In this document: one piece after another, positions 26,643 through 35,619 of the stretch
How positions within the stretch are numbered: position 1 is the first letter of the stretch
Layout of the letters: every line of letters starts with the position of its first letter
NCBI RefSeq assembly: GCF_004000275.1
Contig: NZ_RCIP01000003.1
Location: forward strand, 426,528 to 490,527
Length of the DNA: 64,000 nt
From: Saccharospirillum alexandrii
Lineage (GTDB): Bacteria; Pseudomonadota; Gammaproteobacteria; Pseudomonadales; Natronospirillaceae
Reading direction: 5' to 3'
The notes under the pieces: model-generated
What the model saw: only the letters and a program-made list of their open reading frames with translations
The model's database searches: none
Told to the model about the DNA's origin: nothing
Position numbers and translations under genes: made by a program

Positions 26643-28322
26643 CTATTGATCCATATCAAGGGCGTGAAACAATTGCTCGCTCCAACGCTGGGGTTTTGCG
26701 AAAAGGAACCCCTGGCCATGTTTGCAATCCAACTGGCACAAAATCAGTCGCTGCGGTTCGTTTTCCACACCTTCCGCAACCACTTCGAGGTTCAGGGCAT
26801 GGGCCATGGCCAGAATGGCCCTGACCAGAGTAATGTCAGCTTGTTGCTGGTTAAGCCTGGCCACAAAGCTCCGGTCAATCTTGAGAACATTGACCGGTAG
26901 CGACTGCAGATACGCCAGTGAAGAATATCCGGTACCGAAATCGTCAATCGCTATTCGAATGCCCTGTTCCTGCAATGACGCCAGCTTTAAGCCCAACTGA
27001 TCATTAAAATGAACCAGTGATGTTTCGGTGATCTCAAGTTCCAGTTCCCAGTTAAGCTGATCGGTAGAACGGCGCATTCGGGTTATTTCCGACACGAAAC
27101 CGTCGTCCAGCATATGCCGGGCAGAAACGTTAATGGCCAGACGTATACCCATGGGTAGTCTGAAGGTGCTCTCCTTCAAGTGAACTTGAATATTTTGCAA
27201 AACAACGGTCGTCAACTCGGCTATCCAGCCTCGTTTTTCGGCAATCGGAATAAAGTCGCTGGGTGGTACCGGACCGAGAACGGGGTGATGCCAGCGCACC
27301 AGTGCTTCCAGCCCTGTTACTTCACCACTTTCAAGCATGTAATGTGGCTGATAAACCACACTGAATTCATGCTGGGACTCGACGATTGAGCGAGACAGAT
27401 ACTGCCCAATGGTTTCTTCATACAGTAGCGTTCGGTTGATGTCCGGATTGAAAACCTGGTACCGAAACCGGCCCAGTCGCTTCGCGGAGTACATGGCCTG
27501 ATCCGCTTTTTCAAGCAGCGATCTGTCTTCGTCTGCATGCAAAGGAAACAAACTGGCACCGATCGACAAGCTCATATAATGTGGCTCATCATTAACAACA
27601 AAGGGTTCTTTGAAGACGTTCAGTATTCTCTCGCAAAACGCTTCTGTTCCGGCCATGCTGTCAACCTCGATGATGGCCGCGAATTCATCTCCCGAGAGAC
27701 GCGCAAGTACATCCCCTTTGCGCAAGACCGAATGCAGCCGCTGTGCCACCTGCACCAATAACTCGTCACCTTTCGCATGACCATGAAGATCGTTCACTTC
27801 CTTGAAGAAATCGAGGTCCAGGTACAGCACTGAGAAGTGTGCGGGGGAGTGATCCTGCTGTCCGGTTCTCGATTCCAGGAATGCCTGGAACAAATGGCGG
27901 TTGGGCAGTCGGGTCAGTACATCGTAGTAGGCGAGGCTGGCCAGCTTTTCATCCATCCCCGCAAGATCACCCACGTCCATGAAGGTGCCGACATAGCACT
28001 GCGACTCATTCACTTCGACGCCGTATATCGTCAGCCATTGTGGATATATCTCACCATTGGAACGCTGGTTCCAGATCAACCCTTCCCATCTATTTTCTGT
28101 TGACAACTGTCGCCACATGCTGCGGTAAAAATCATGTCCGTGATAGCCCGAGCTGAGAACCGAGGGCTTTTCACCAACCACGGTGTCGGCGTCGTATCCG
28201 GTCACCTGTTGAAAAGCCCGGTTGACGTAGACAATCCGGGGTTCCTGAGTCGCGAGCATCATGGCTCGGGGGTGGCCGTCGACAAGTGCCTTGAATTCCC
28301 TGTCCAGAATACCTGTGTCCAT
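26643..28322 (-). CDS. PAS-GGDEF-EAL c-di-GMP turnover protein
   Basis: A 559-residue cytosolic protein with no membrane segment. A PAS domain lies near residues 10-120 (VNRAFQQVTGYDADTVVG), then GGDEF with the altered site SGDEF (Ser210 to Phe214), then EAL with the canonical E339-AL motif in LEALVRWHHP, ELEITETSL, DDFGTGYSSL, KIDRSF and VVAEGVE. All EAL metal residues look intact, so phosphodiesterase activity is expected. The GGDEF half has its first Gly replaced by Ser, a variant that can be active or can act as a GTP sensor. The PAS domain may bind heme, flavin or a small ligand. Confidence 0.92.
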   Translation of the reverse strand: MDTGILDREFKALVDGHPRAMMLATQEPRIVYVNRAFQQVTGYDADTVVGEKPSVLSSGYHGHDFYRSMWRQLSTENRWEGLIWNQRSNGEIYPQWLTIYGVEVNESQCYVGTFMDVGDLAGMDEKLASLAYYDVLTRLPNRHLFQAFLESRTGQQDHSPAHFSVLYLDLDFFKEVNDLHGHAKGDELLVQVAQRLHSVLRKGDVLARLSGDEFAAIIEVDSMAGTEAFCERILNVFKEPFVVNDEPHYMSLSIGASLFPLHADEDRSLLEKADQAMYSAKRLGRFRYQVFNPDINRTLLYEETIGQYLSRSIVESQHEFSVVYQPHYMLESGEVTGLEALVRWHHPVLGPVPPSDFIPIAEKRGWIAELTTVVLQNIQVHLKESTFRLPMGIRLAINVSARHMLDDGFVSEITRMRRSTDQLNWELELEITETSLVHFNDQLGLKLASLQEQGIRIAIDDFGTGYSSLAYLQSLPVNVLKIDRSFVARLNQQQADITLVRAILAMAHALNLEVVAEGVENEPQRLILCQLDCKHGQGFLFAKPQRWSEQLFHALDMDQ

Positions 28323-28529
28323 AAGTCAGAATGATTCAATGTGTCGGTGTGTATGAACAGGCTAGTGAAGTTTCAGGACCAGCCTATCCAGATAATGCAA
28401 ATTAATGCATCAATACATTGAAGAAGGTGACTTCTGGTTTTCGCAAGCAAGCTTTGTCGCTGGTGATTTCCTGAAAACTCCGAACCCGAATAGAAAATTT
28501 GCAGAATCTGGATGGCTGCATTTGGGTTG

Positions 28530-28544
28530 GCCACTCATAGTGGC
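28530..28544. promoter_or_regulatory. Small dyad upstream of the PAS chemoreceptor
   Basis: GCCACT-CAT-AGTGGC, six-base arms, lies 28 bases before the chemoreceptor ATG. It could be an operator or leader hairpin. The rest of the 249-base divergent gap from 28323 is AT-rich and shows nothing I can name. Confidence 0.3.
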
Positions 28545-28571
28545 TGACACCTAGAAAATCGAGACAGCAGA

Positions 28572-30173
28572 ATGCGTAAAACAGGACCAGTTACCGGACA
28601 TCAGCGGTTATACGCGGCCAGCGAACATCTGATTACTACAACAGAACTCGACAGCACCATTACTGCGGTTAATGACAGTTTTGTGGCCATTTCCGGCTAC
28701 ACGAAAGATGAGCTTATTGGCCAGCCACACAACCTGATACGACATCCTGATATGCCAGAAGGTGCGTTTGCAAATTTGTGGGAATCCATCCGGGCCGGCA
28801 ATTCCTGGAAAGGGCTGGTTAAAAACCGGTGCAAGAATGGCGATCATTACTGGGTGGACGCCTTCGTAACTCCCATCACCAAAAACGGAAAAACCGTTGA
28901 GTACCAGTCAGTTCGGGTACTGCCAACTCCGGAACAGATTGCACGTGCCGAGAAGGTGTACGAGGCCTGGCGTACGGGCAAACTGCCTTCACGATATCAG
29001 GCTCTGGCTTTACCCTTGCACCTCAAAATAACAGCCGCCTATTTGGCCCTCACCGGACTGCTGCTGATCAGCGGTCTCTTTCAGGGGCTATGGACACTGG
29101 CATACGGTTTCACTGGCATGTCTTTGTTGTTTGCAGCGACGCTGCTTGCTGTCTGGCCTCAGGTAAAACTGGCCCGTGAAGCCCGAGTGGGAACTCATCC
29201 GGTTATGCCCTATCTCTACACCGGCAAGCGAGGCGACGCTGCCTGGCTGGAATACGACCGTATGAAGCGAGATTCGACCATGAGAGCCATCGCCGCACGG
29301 ATGTACGCCAACGTGGGTATCATGGGCTCGTCCAAGGAAAAAACGCTCGACTGCATCCGGTTTTCCATGAATCACATCCAGGCGCAACGCAGTGACATAG
29401 TGTCGATACAGCAGGCCTTCGATGAGCTCGAATCCAGTGTTCAGCGAGTCAGCGAACTGACGGACATCACCCACTCCGCTACACAGTCCGCTCGCGAATC
29501 GTCGCGGCTTAGCAATGAAAAGATGCAACAGATGACCGATGCCATTACAGCACTGACATCGCAGTTGGAGCAGGCATCCACGGGTATCGAGGAACTGGCT
29601 CGGCGCAGTCTGGATATTAATCAGGTACTGAACGTCATTACCGACATCGCCGAACAAACGAACCTGCTCGCCTTGAACGCTGCCATTGAAGCGGCCCGTG
29701 CAGGCGAAGCCGGTCGCGGTTTTGCCGTTGTCGCTGATGAAGTGCGCGGCCTCGCCCGGCGCACCCGGACCTCTACCGATGAAATTAGCAGCATCATCAA
29801 TGGTCTGCGTCAGGTTACCGGGTCGGTTGTGGGAACCATTCACCAGGGTCATAAAGCCTCAACGCTCGCAACCACCATGACCCGGGAAGCACAATCGAGC
29901 CTGAATGATATATTGGGGCATATTGAACTGATCGAACAACACGCTCAGGAAGTGGCCAGCGCCACCGAAGAACAATCTGTCTTAAGTGTCCAGGTTCAGC
30001 AGCAAAGCAACAACCTCGGTATGCTGGGAGATCAGTCTGTCACCAGCAGTGAGCATGCATGCAATGAATCCGAAAACCTGGCTCACGCCGTCGACCGGGC
30101 ACAACTACTGGCCAGCCACTTTCTGGCCATGCTGACCCGGGGTCTCAAAGAGTCATCGGAACAAGCTCGCTGA
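28572..30173 (+). CDS. PAS-containing chemoreceptor (Aer-like)
   Basis: A 533-residue methyl-accepting chemotaxis protein of the Aer type. The N-terminal cytoplasmic PAS domain has [21 protein letters not shown] (about 30-50) and [21 protein letters not shown] hydrophobic hairpin lies near residues 150-195, with no periplasmic domain, followed by the signalling domain whose tip reads [18 protein letters not shown]. Aer senses redox or oxygen through FAD in PAS. The same is likely here by domain order, but FAD binding is not proven. It is divergent from the PAS-GGDEF-EAL gene, and its PAS closely resembles that partner's in place and length. Confidence 0.93.
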   Translation: MRKTGPVTGHQRLYAASEHLITTTELDSTITAVNDSFVAISGYTKDELIGQPHNLIRHPDMPEGAFANLWESIRAGNSWKGLVKNRCKNGDHYWVDAFVTPITKNGKTVEYQSVRVLPTPEQIARAEKVYEAWRTGKLPSRYQALALPLHLKITAAYLALTGLLLISGLFQGLWTLAYGFTGMSLLFAATLLAVWPQVKLAREARVGTHPVMPYLYTGKRGDAAWLEYDRMKRDSTMRAIAARMYANVGIMGSSKEKTLDCIRFSMNHIQAQRSDIVSIQQAFDELESSVQRVSELTDITHSATQSARESSRLSNEKMQQMTDAITALTSQLEQASTGIEELARRSLDINQVLNVITDIAEQTNLLALNAAIEAARAGEAGRGFAVVADEVRGLARRTRTSTDEISSIINGLRQVTGSVVGTIHQGHKASTLATTMTREAQSSLNDILGHIELIEQHAQEVASATEEQSVLSVQVQQQSNNLGMLGDQSVTSSEHACNESENLAHAVDRAQLLASHFLAMLTRGLKESSEQAR

Positions 30174-30431
30174 CGCCCGTGCATAAGCGCTATTAATCCC
30201 ACAACGTTGAACGACCCGCCCGGCACAACAGCGTTTTAGCACGGTAGCCGTCATCAAATGCCCGCACCAGAGCCTTCCAACAAAACTTTACATCCATTTT
30301 CATCCTGGCGACCACATAACAGCGGCAGATCACTACACTAATTAGCTGACTGTATTTTTTTATGGGTTCAAGCATTGAGCCCGGATTCATTCACTTATGA
30401 CCAGAGGAAGGATGATCAGGATCTGTTGCGA

Positions 30432-31181
30432 ATGAAAGAACACACTCCCGCCCCCGCTAAAAGGGCTGCCTCACCCTTGCTGGGCCTCATTGCCAGCGTG
30501 GTGTTTGTGACGCTCTTGTTGGCAATTTTGCTGTATTTCGACGTTCACCATTACATTATCGATTTGTTGCACTGGGTGGATGCCCAGGGCATCTGGGGGC
30601 CAGTGCTGCTGATACTAATCATGGCGCTGGTGGTGGTGCTTGTGTTGCCCGGTATATTGCTGACCACCGGGGCTGGCTTTGTGTTCGGTGTCGTTGAAGG
30701 GTCGATCTACATTGTTCTCGGCACCACGCTGGGCGCGTTCGTTGCCTTTATGATTGCCCGCTATTTGTTTGGCCCCTACGCTGTCGATTTTGTGCGCCGT
30801 CGTAACCGGTTGCGGCTGATCAATGAAGAGATGAGCGCCAACGGCTGGAAAATTGTCTTGCTGACCCGGTTGATTCCGTTTTTTCCCGGCAAGCTGTCCA
30901 ACTACTTTTTTGGACTGACCCGGTTTTCCTGGAAGGGGTACCTGGCCGGCTCGCTGATCGGTTTTATTCCGTTCTCCGTGCATAACGTCTACCTCGGCTC
31001 GATCGCTGCCGATGTCACTACGCTTGGCTTGCGCAATACAGAGCGCACCGGGTTTGAATGGATCCTCTACGGCGGCGGTTTTGTCATGACCGTGATCATC
31101 GTGTTCTATCTGAACCGTCTGGCACGGCGGGCCCTGAGCCAATACACCGAACCTGCTGACAACGAGGAGTCTGTACCATGA
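30432..31181 (+). CDS. TVP38/TMEM64 (VTT-domain) membrane protein
   Basis: A 249-residue DedA-like membrane protein of the TVP38/TMEM64 group. Helices flank the VTT core: LVLPGILLTTGAGFVFGVVEG, IARYLFGPYAVDFVRRRNR, and LLTRLIPFFPGKLSNYFFGL, the most conserved stretch. Related proteins move or scramble lipids. I prefer the ATG at 30432. A TTG at 30375 would add 19 polar residues. The stop overlaps the start of the glycosidase-like gene (ATGA), so the two are co-translated. Confidence 0.85.
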   Translation: MKEHTPAPAKRAASPLLGLIASVVFVTLLLAILLYFDVHHYIIDLLHWVDAQGIWGPVLLILIMALVVVLVLPGILLTTGAGFVFGVVEGSIYIVLGTTLGAFVAFMIARYLFGPYAVDFVRRRNRLRLINEEMSANGWKIVLLTRLIPFFPGKLSNYFFGLTRFSWKGYLAGSLIGFIPFSVHNVYLGSIAADVTTLGLRNTERTGFEWILYGGGFVMTVIIVFYLNRLARRALSQYTEPADNEESVP

Positions 31182-33418
31182 AGTGGACCAAGTGGCTGCC
31201 CTGGCGTTTTGCCATTTCCTACATTGCCAAAAAGCAGGGCATACTCGATCCCATTCCGATCATGGCGAGGGTGCAAGCTCTGGCCCAGCCCTCCGAGGTG
31301 GCCGAACCGATTGAACTGATTCGCTCAGGCGTTGTGTTTCACGCGCGCGGGCTGATCAACAGTCGCGTGATCCAGCACAACCTCGACTGGGTGTGGCCGG
31401 TCTGGATCGAACGGCAGTTCGATCCGAAAGACCCGTCTTTCATTCCGCGGGCCTTTGCCATTACCCACATCAACATCAGTAATCGCAACTGGACGGCTGT
31501 GGGCTACCCCGATTGCCCGGACTTGCCCATTGTCGACCCGAACGGCCTGCTGACCCCCCTGTTTAATGGCTGGTCACTGGATGCCTGGCTGATCACGGAA
31601 GACGGTCGCCGTTTGCTGCCGTCCAAACTGAAACAGGTTGATCAGCGCCAGCACCTGGACGATGGCCCACTGATCCGGACTGTGGCAACCGATGAAGGAC
31701 TGGAGCTGCGCACCAAAGTCTGGGTTGAACGCGTCGACGGTAAAATGCTGTGTCGGCTGCACATCAGCGGCGACAGTGACCAGGCCGGGCACCTGGTGCT
31801 GGCATTGCGCCCCTACAACCCCGAAGGCATCTCCTTTATTCACGATGTGGCACTGAATGACAGCCGCGATGGCTGGCGCATTAACAACGACAGCACGGTT
31901 CAATTCTCAGCATCGGCAGACCGCCACCACCTTTCCCATTACCGCGAAGGCGACGTGAACATTCATCTGCACGATCGTGAAGACCAGCACAGCGGCCAAT
32001 GTGACGTGGGCATGGCCACCGCCGCGGCTCTGTTCAATCTGGAGCCGGGTGTGACCAAAGAGCTGACTGCCAGTATTGAGCTCAACGCCAAGCCGAGCAC
32101 CCCGTTAATTGACGATGCCTGGACGGCCGTCAACAACCAGAGATGCACCCTCACCTGCCCGGACCCGCACTGGCAATTCCTGTTCGATGCCGCCACAACC
32201 TCACTGGTATTGCACTCACCGGACGATGTATTCCCGGGCCCCTACACTTACAAACGGTTCTGGTTTCGTGATGCCGCCTACATTATCGATGCCCTGCTCA
32301 GTATCGGCTTGACGCATCGCGCGGAGCGGGCACTGGATCGCTTTATCGATCGACAAACCGCAGCTGGCTACTTTCGTTCCCAGGAAGGTGAGTGGGATTC
32401 GAACGGTCAGGTGCTGTGGATACTGGAGCGGTTTTTTAAGTTCACTCACCGGCGCCCGGACAAGTGGCTGAACATCATCAAGCGCGGTGCCGACTGGATC
32501 ATCAAAAAACGGGTGTCAACGGAACTCGATGCCCCTCATGCCGGCCTGATGCCAGCCGGTTTCAGCGCCGAACACCTGGGGCCGAACGACTATTACTACT
32601 GGGATGATTTCTGGAGCGTCGCCGGTCTCAGGTCCGCCAGCCGGATGCTGGCCGCGACCGACCCGGAACTGAGCCAGCGCTATGTCGACGCAGCACGTGA
32701 TTTTGAACAATCGATCGAACGCAGCCTGGCTACCCAGGCCGACAAATTGCGCCGGCCAGCCATGCCAGCCTCTCCCTACCGGCGGCTAGACTCCGGTGCC
32801 ATCGGTTCTGTGGTATGCGGGTACCCGTTACAACTCTGGGCAGCGGACGACCCGCGCATGAGTGATCTGGTCGAGTTTCTGCTGGAGCGGTGCTTCCTGA
32901 AAGGTGCCTTCTATCAGGACATGATTCACTCGGGCCTCAACGCCTACCTCACCCTGCACGTGGCTCAGGTCATGATGCGTGCAGACGACCCGCGCTACCT
33001 CGACCTAATTGACGCCGTGGCCGACATCGCCTCGCCGACCGGGCAGTGGCCCGAGGCCATTCACCCGCTCACCGGTGCCGGATGCATGGGCGATGGCCAC
33101 CATGTCTGGGCGTCTTCGGAATGGGTATTGATGATGCGCTACTGTTTCTTGCGCGAAGAAGGCGATCATCTGGTCCTGTGTCAGGGCATTCCCGAGCGCT
33201 GGCTCGAGGCTGAGGGCCCCATTTCATTCGGGGCCGCCCCGACCGAGTTCGGTGAAGTGACAGTGACGGTTAAAGCCACCAGCGCTACCGAAACTGAAGT
33301 CCGATGGGACGCCGACTGGCATGGCCCGGCGCCCGCACTGGCTATTCGTCTGCCCGGCCATCAGCCGGTCTGGATTGACGCGGGGCAATCGCAAAACCAG
33401 GCTGTGCTAAGCCGGTGA
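31178..33418 (+). CDS. Amylo-alpha-1,6-glucosidase-like (six-hairpin) protein
   Basis: A 746-residue cytoplasmic protein. An N-terminal beta-sandwich region (residues 1-310) is followed by an (alpha/alpha)6-barrel resembling glycogen-debranching or GH15-like glycosidases: PGPYTYKRFWFRDAAYIIDA near 345, QEGEWDSNGQVLWIL near 400, DDFWSVAGL near 475 and SPTGQWPEAIHPLTG near 620. The Trp-Arg-Asp and the acidic residues in EWDSNG and QWPE are candidate catalytic or sugar-binding positions. No signal peptide is present. Coupling to a TVP38 protein is unusual. A glucosylglycerol, trehalose or storage-glucan role is possible, and the substrate is unknown. Confidence 0.8.
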   Translation: MKWTKWLPWRFAISYIAKKQGILDPIPIMARVQALAQPSEVAEPIELIRSGVVFHARGLINSRVIQHNLDWVWPVWIERQFDPKDPSFIPRAFAITHINISNRNWTAVGYPDCPDLPIVDPNGLLTPLFNGWSLDAWLITEDGRRLLPSKLKQVDQRQHLDDGPLIRTVATDEGLELRTKVWVERVDGKMLCRLHISGDSDQAGHLVLALRPYNPEGISFIHDVALNDSRDGWRINNDSTVQFSASADRHHLSHYREGDVNIHLHDREDQHSGQCDVGMATAAALFNLEPGVTKELTASIELNAKPSTPLIDDAWTAVNNQRCTLTCPDPHWQFLFDAATTSLVLHSPDDVFPGPYTYKRFWFRDAAYIIDALLSIGLTHRAERALDRFIDRQTAAGYFRSQEGEWDSNGQVLWILERFFKFTHRRPDKWLNIIKRGADWIIKKRVSTELDAPHAGLMPAGFSAEHLGPNDYYYWDDFWSVAGLRSASRMLAATDPELSQRYVDAARDFEQSIERSLATQADKLRRPAMPASPYRRLDSGAIGSVVCGYPLQLWAADDPRMSDLVEFLLERCFLKGAFYQDMIHSGLNAYLTLHVAQVMMRADDPRYLDLIDAVADIASPTGQWPEAIHPLTGAGCMGDGHHVWASSEWVLMMRYCFLREEGDHLVLCQGIPERWLEAEGPISFGAAPTEFGEVTVTVKATSATETEVRWDADWHGPAPALAIRLPGHQPVWIDAGQSQNQAVLSR

Positions 33419-33422
33419 AGGG

Positions 33423-34157
33423 TCAGTCGTATTGTTGCAGGTCGTTGCCGCGGATCATCGCCTGCAACTCATTCACGTACTCTTGCCCCCGTTCGGAATA
33501 ACGAATCAGGGTCGGTGCCAGCGCCAGGCCGCTGATATCATTACCTTCGTTGCGCAGCGACGCTCGCCGGCTTCTCAGATCGGCATAGGCTGGGTGAGTG
33601 TTGATGTTGTTCATGTATCGGCGAACCGATTCCCGAACCGACTTGAACGCGGCCACTTCGTGGCTGGCACCGGTGTTTCGTGCCTCGGGCACCAGCCCGC
33701 AACCGGCCACAAAGCACCACTGGCCGAAATAGTTGTTGCCCAGCCGGGCGAAGCGCGAGGTGCCCCAGGCACTCTCGTTAGCCGCCTGAGCCAGCGCAAT
33801 GGAAGGCGGTACCACGTCTAGCCGTTTGATCAGTTGCGCCCGGTCTGTGCTCTCGGACGGGTCAAACGCCTCCAGTTCATAACGCTCTGCCAGCTGCAGC
33901 AGCCAGCGGCGCTCAGCCCATCCCGGCGAGCCATTCTCATGTATAGCCAGCAACCGCTCACGGCTGCTCAGTATGGCGGCGTTCTCCTGCTCGACCAGGG
34001 GCACCATATACTCAAAAAATGCCGCTTTTCGGGCATCACCGGCGGCATAATCGTCGAAATTCGGGGCAGCTGATGGCCCCAGAGGCAACCAGAACCCTAA
34101 CAAGGGGGCCAGAACAAACAAGACGGCAATGACGGCTAAAGGCCCTATTTTGTTCAT
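33423..34157 (-). CDS. Bax-like glucosaminidase-domain protein
   Basis: A 244-residue exported or membrane-anchored protein: one N-terminal hydrophobic helix (IGPLAVIAVLFVLAPLLGFWLPL), then a glucosaminidase-type domain with the probable catalytic Glu in ALAQAANESAWGTSRFARLGNNYFG, as in E. coli Bax. Such enzymes cleave N-acetylglucosaminyl bonds in peptidoglycan. Two Cys flank FVAG (WCFVAGCG) and may form a disulfide. Convergent with the glycosidase-like gene, 4 bases apart. Confidence 0.88.
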   Translation of the reverse strand: MNKIGPLAVIAVLFVLAPLLGFWLPLGPSAAPNFDDYAAGDARKAAFFEYMVPLVEQENAAILSSRERLLAIHENGSPGWAERRWLLQLAERYELEAFDPSESTDRAQLIKRLDVVPPSIALAQAANESAWGTSRFARLGNNYFGQWCFVAGCGLVPEARNTGASHEVAAFKSVRESVRRYMNNINTHPAYADLRSRRASLRNEGNDISGLALAPTLIRYSERGQEYVNELQAMIRGNDLQQYD

Positions 34158-34310
34158 GCAAACTCCTGATAAGTCGACTATTCACTCCCACAGTCTACGT
34201 TAATAACCAGCGAGCAGGTTGATATAGCACTATTTCAGTCAACACCGGGAGTCGAATCTGGTATTTTGCTGCCTGCCCAAATGCAATCACACTGAATAAC
34301 GAGACCCCCC

Positions 34311-34586
34311 ATGGCAACACAGGGAAGCCGTTCGCAACGCCTGTTGGCACTGATCGACCAGGAATTCAAATCCGCTGTCGGCCCGATTGGCGAGATACTT
34401 ATAGAAGATACCCGGCAAATATGGCGTCGCAAGGGCTGGAAAGGCCCGTCAGCGCTGCGCCACTACATCAGTGAGCTGGCATCGAACATCGAGAGCGAAC
34501 GGGATAAACAGGCTTTTCTGGAAGCCACCAGCAAGGTGGTTTACAGCATGACATCCGGTACCGGGCAACCCCCGGCTCGCCGCTAA
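34311..34586 (+). CDS. Small hypothetical protein upstream of the heme sensor
   Basis: A 91-residue soluble, largely helical protein that I do not recognise. The stretch LIDQEFKSAVGPIGEILIED faintly recalls C-terminal helical modules of some response regulators, but I cannot support a family. It is 40 bases upstream of the c-heme sensor on the same strand and is likely co-transcribed. It could supply a cytoplasmic partner to a sensor that lacks an output domain. That is inference. Confidence 0.65.
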   Translation: MATQGSRSQRLLALIDQEFKSAVGPIGEILIEDTRQIWRRKGWKGPSALRHYISELASNIESERDKQAFLEATSKVVYSMTSGTGQPPARR

Positions 34587-34626
34587 TCGCATAGCCACAG
34601 ACAAGGTATAAAAGGAGTTACCGCTC

Positions 34627-35619
34627 ATGTTCGGAAAACGGTTTTCGATCAGCACCCAGTTCGTGCTGCTGTTGTTGTGTGTTCTGGCCTTAAACGCAGG
34701 CGCCTTCTTTCTATTGCTCAAGAATGTCTACATGCAAGAGCTTCGAGCCCAGGCGCAAACCGTTGTCGCCAACGTCGATGCCTTTGGCAGCTGGGTGGCA
34801 AAAACCGGGCGGGTCTGGGTGCGCGACGGGCAAGACAGTTTTCTCGGGGAAATGGACGTTCATCCGGTCGATAACCCGAGCCAGACGGTCACTTTTTATT
34901 CGAAGAACCCGGCACTGGCCCAGCGTGAATTTTCAGAAACGGTGGCGGCCTCGGAATCGCCCGCCAAGTTCCGTATGACCTCGCAAAACGTGATGAACCC
35001 GGCCAATACGCCGGATGCCTTCGAATCACGGGCGCTGAACAACATCCAGTCGTTTAATTTGCCTGAATTCTTCGAGACCGTTGGCGGCGAGTACCGCTAT
35101 GCCAAACCCGTGTTTCACACGGAGGCTTGCATCGTGTGCCACGGCGACGCAGCAAGTGCGCCACGCGACGTGCTGACCCGGTATGGCTCTGAAAATGGCT
35201 TTGGTTTTGGAGCAGGCGACCTGGCCGGCATCATCAGTGTGACCATTCCGCAACGCAACTTGCTGGCAGGCACGGTGTCGCTGTTCGGCATTGTGGAAAT
35301 TCTGGCCATTGCCCTGTCGATTCTGGCGATACTGTGGTTCGTGCGACGCACCATTATTCAGCCCGTGGGCGTGCTGACACAGATGGCCGACAACATTTCC
35401 AAGGGGCAGGAGACCGAACTCGATGTCAGCTCAATACCGCTGAACAGCCGCAATGAAATCGACCAGTTAAAGCTGGCGACCTCGCGCATGAAAACCAGTT
35501 TTAATCTGTCGATTCGCAAGGTTAAAGAAGCGCGCGCCGCCGCCCAACAAGCGATTAAAGTCGCTAAAACCTTGAAAGCACAACAGGCACAGCAAGGACA
35601 AAAACCAGAGAAGGATTAG
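34627..35619 (+). CDS. Tll0287-like (DUF3365) c-heme membrane sensor with HAMP, no output domain
   Basis: A 330-residue protein. An N-terminal membrane helix (FVLLLLCVLALNAGAFFLLL), then a periplasmic Tll0287-like domain with heme-binding C168-IVC-H172 and the supporting GDLAGIISVTIP, a second helix (VEILAIALSILAILWFV) and a HAMP domain (about 240-295). The chain then ends in a short charged coiled coil (KVKEARAAAQQAIKVAKTLKAQ style) instead of a kinase, cyclase or chemoreceptor module. AGGAG 9 bases before the ATG supports the start. Redox or ligand (O2/NO) sensing is expected. The stop overlaps the stop of the convergent methyltransferase gene. Confidence 0.87.
   Translation: MFGKRFSISTQFVLLLLCVLALNAGAFFLLLKNVYMQELRAQAQTVVANVDAFGSWVAKTGRVWVRDGQDSFLGEMDVHPVDNPSQTVTFYSKNPALAQREFSETVAASESPAKFRMTSQNVMNPANTPDAFESRALNNIQSFNLPEFFETVGGEYRYAKPVFHTEACIVCHGDAASAPRDVLTRYGSENGFGFGAGDLAGIISVTIPQRNLLAGTVSLFGIVEILAIALSILAILWFVRRTIIQPVGVLTQMADNISKGQETELDVSSIPLNSRNEIDQLKLATSRMKTSFNLSIRKVKEARAAAQQAIKVAKTLKAQQAQQGQKPEKD

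Noticed and set aside
30193-30390. A 65-codon minus-strand frame in the gap before the TVP38 gene
   Set aside because: No ribosome site, no recognisable features and unlike codon composition; the gap more likely holds promoter sequence.
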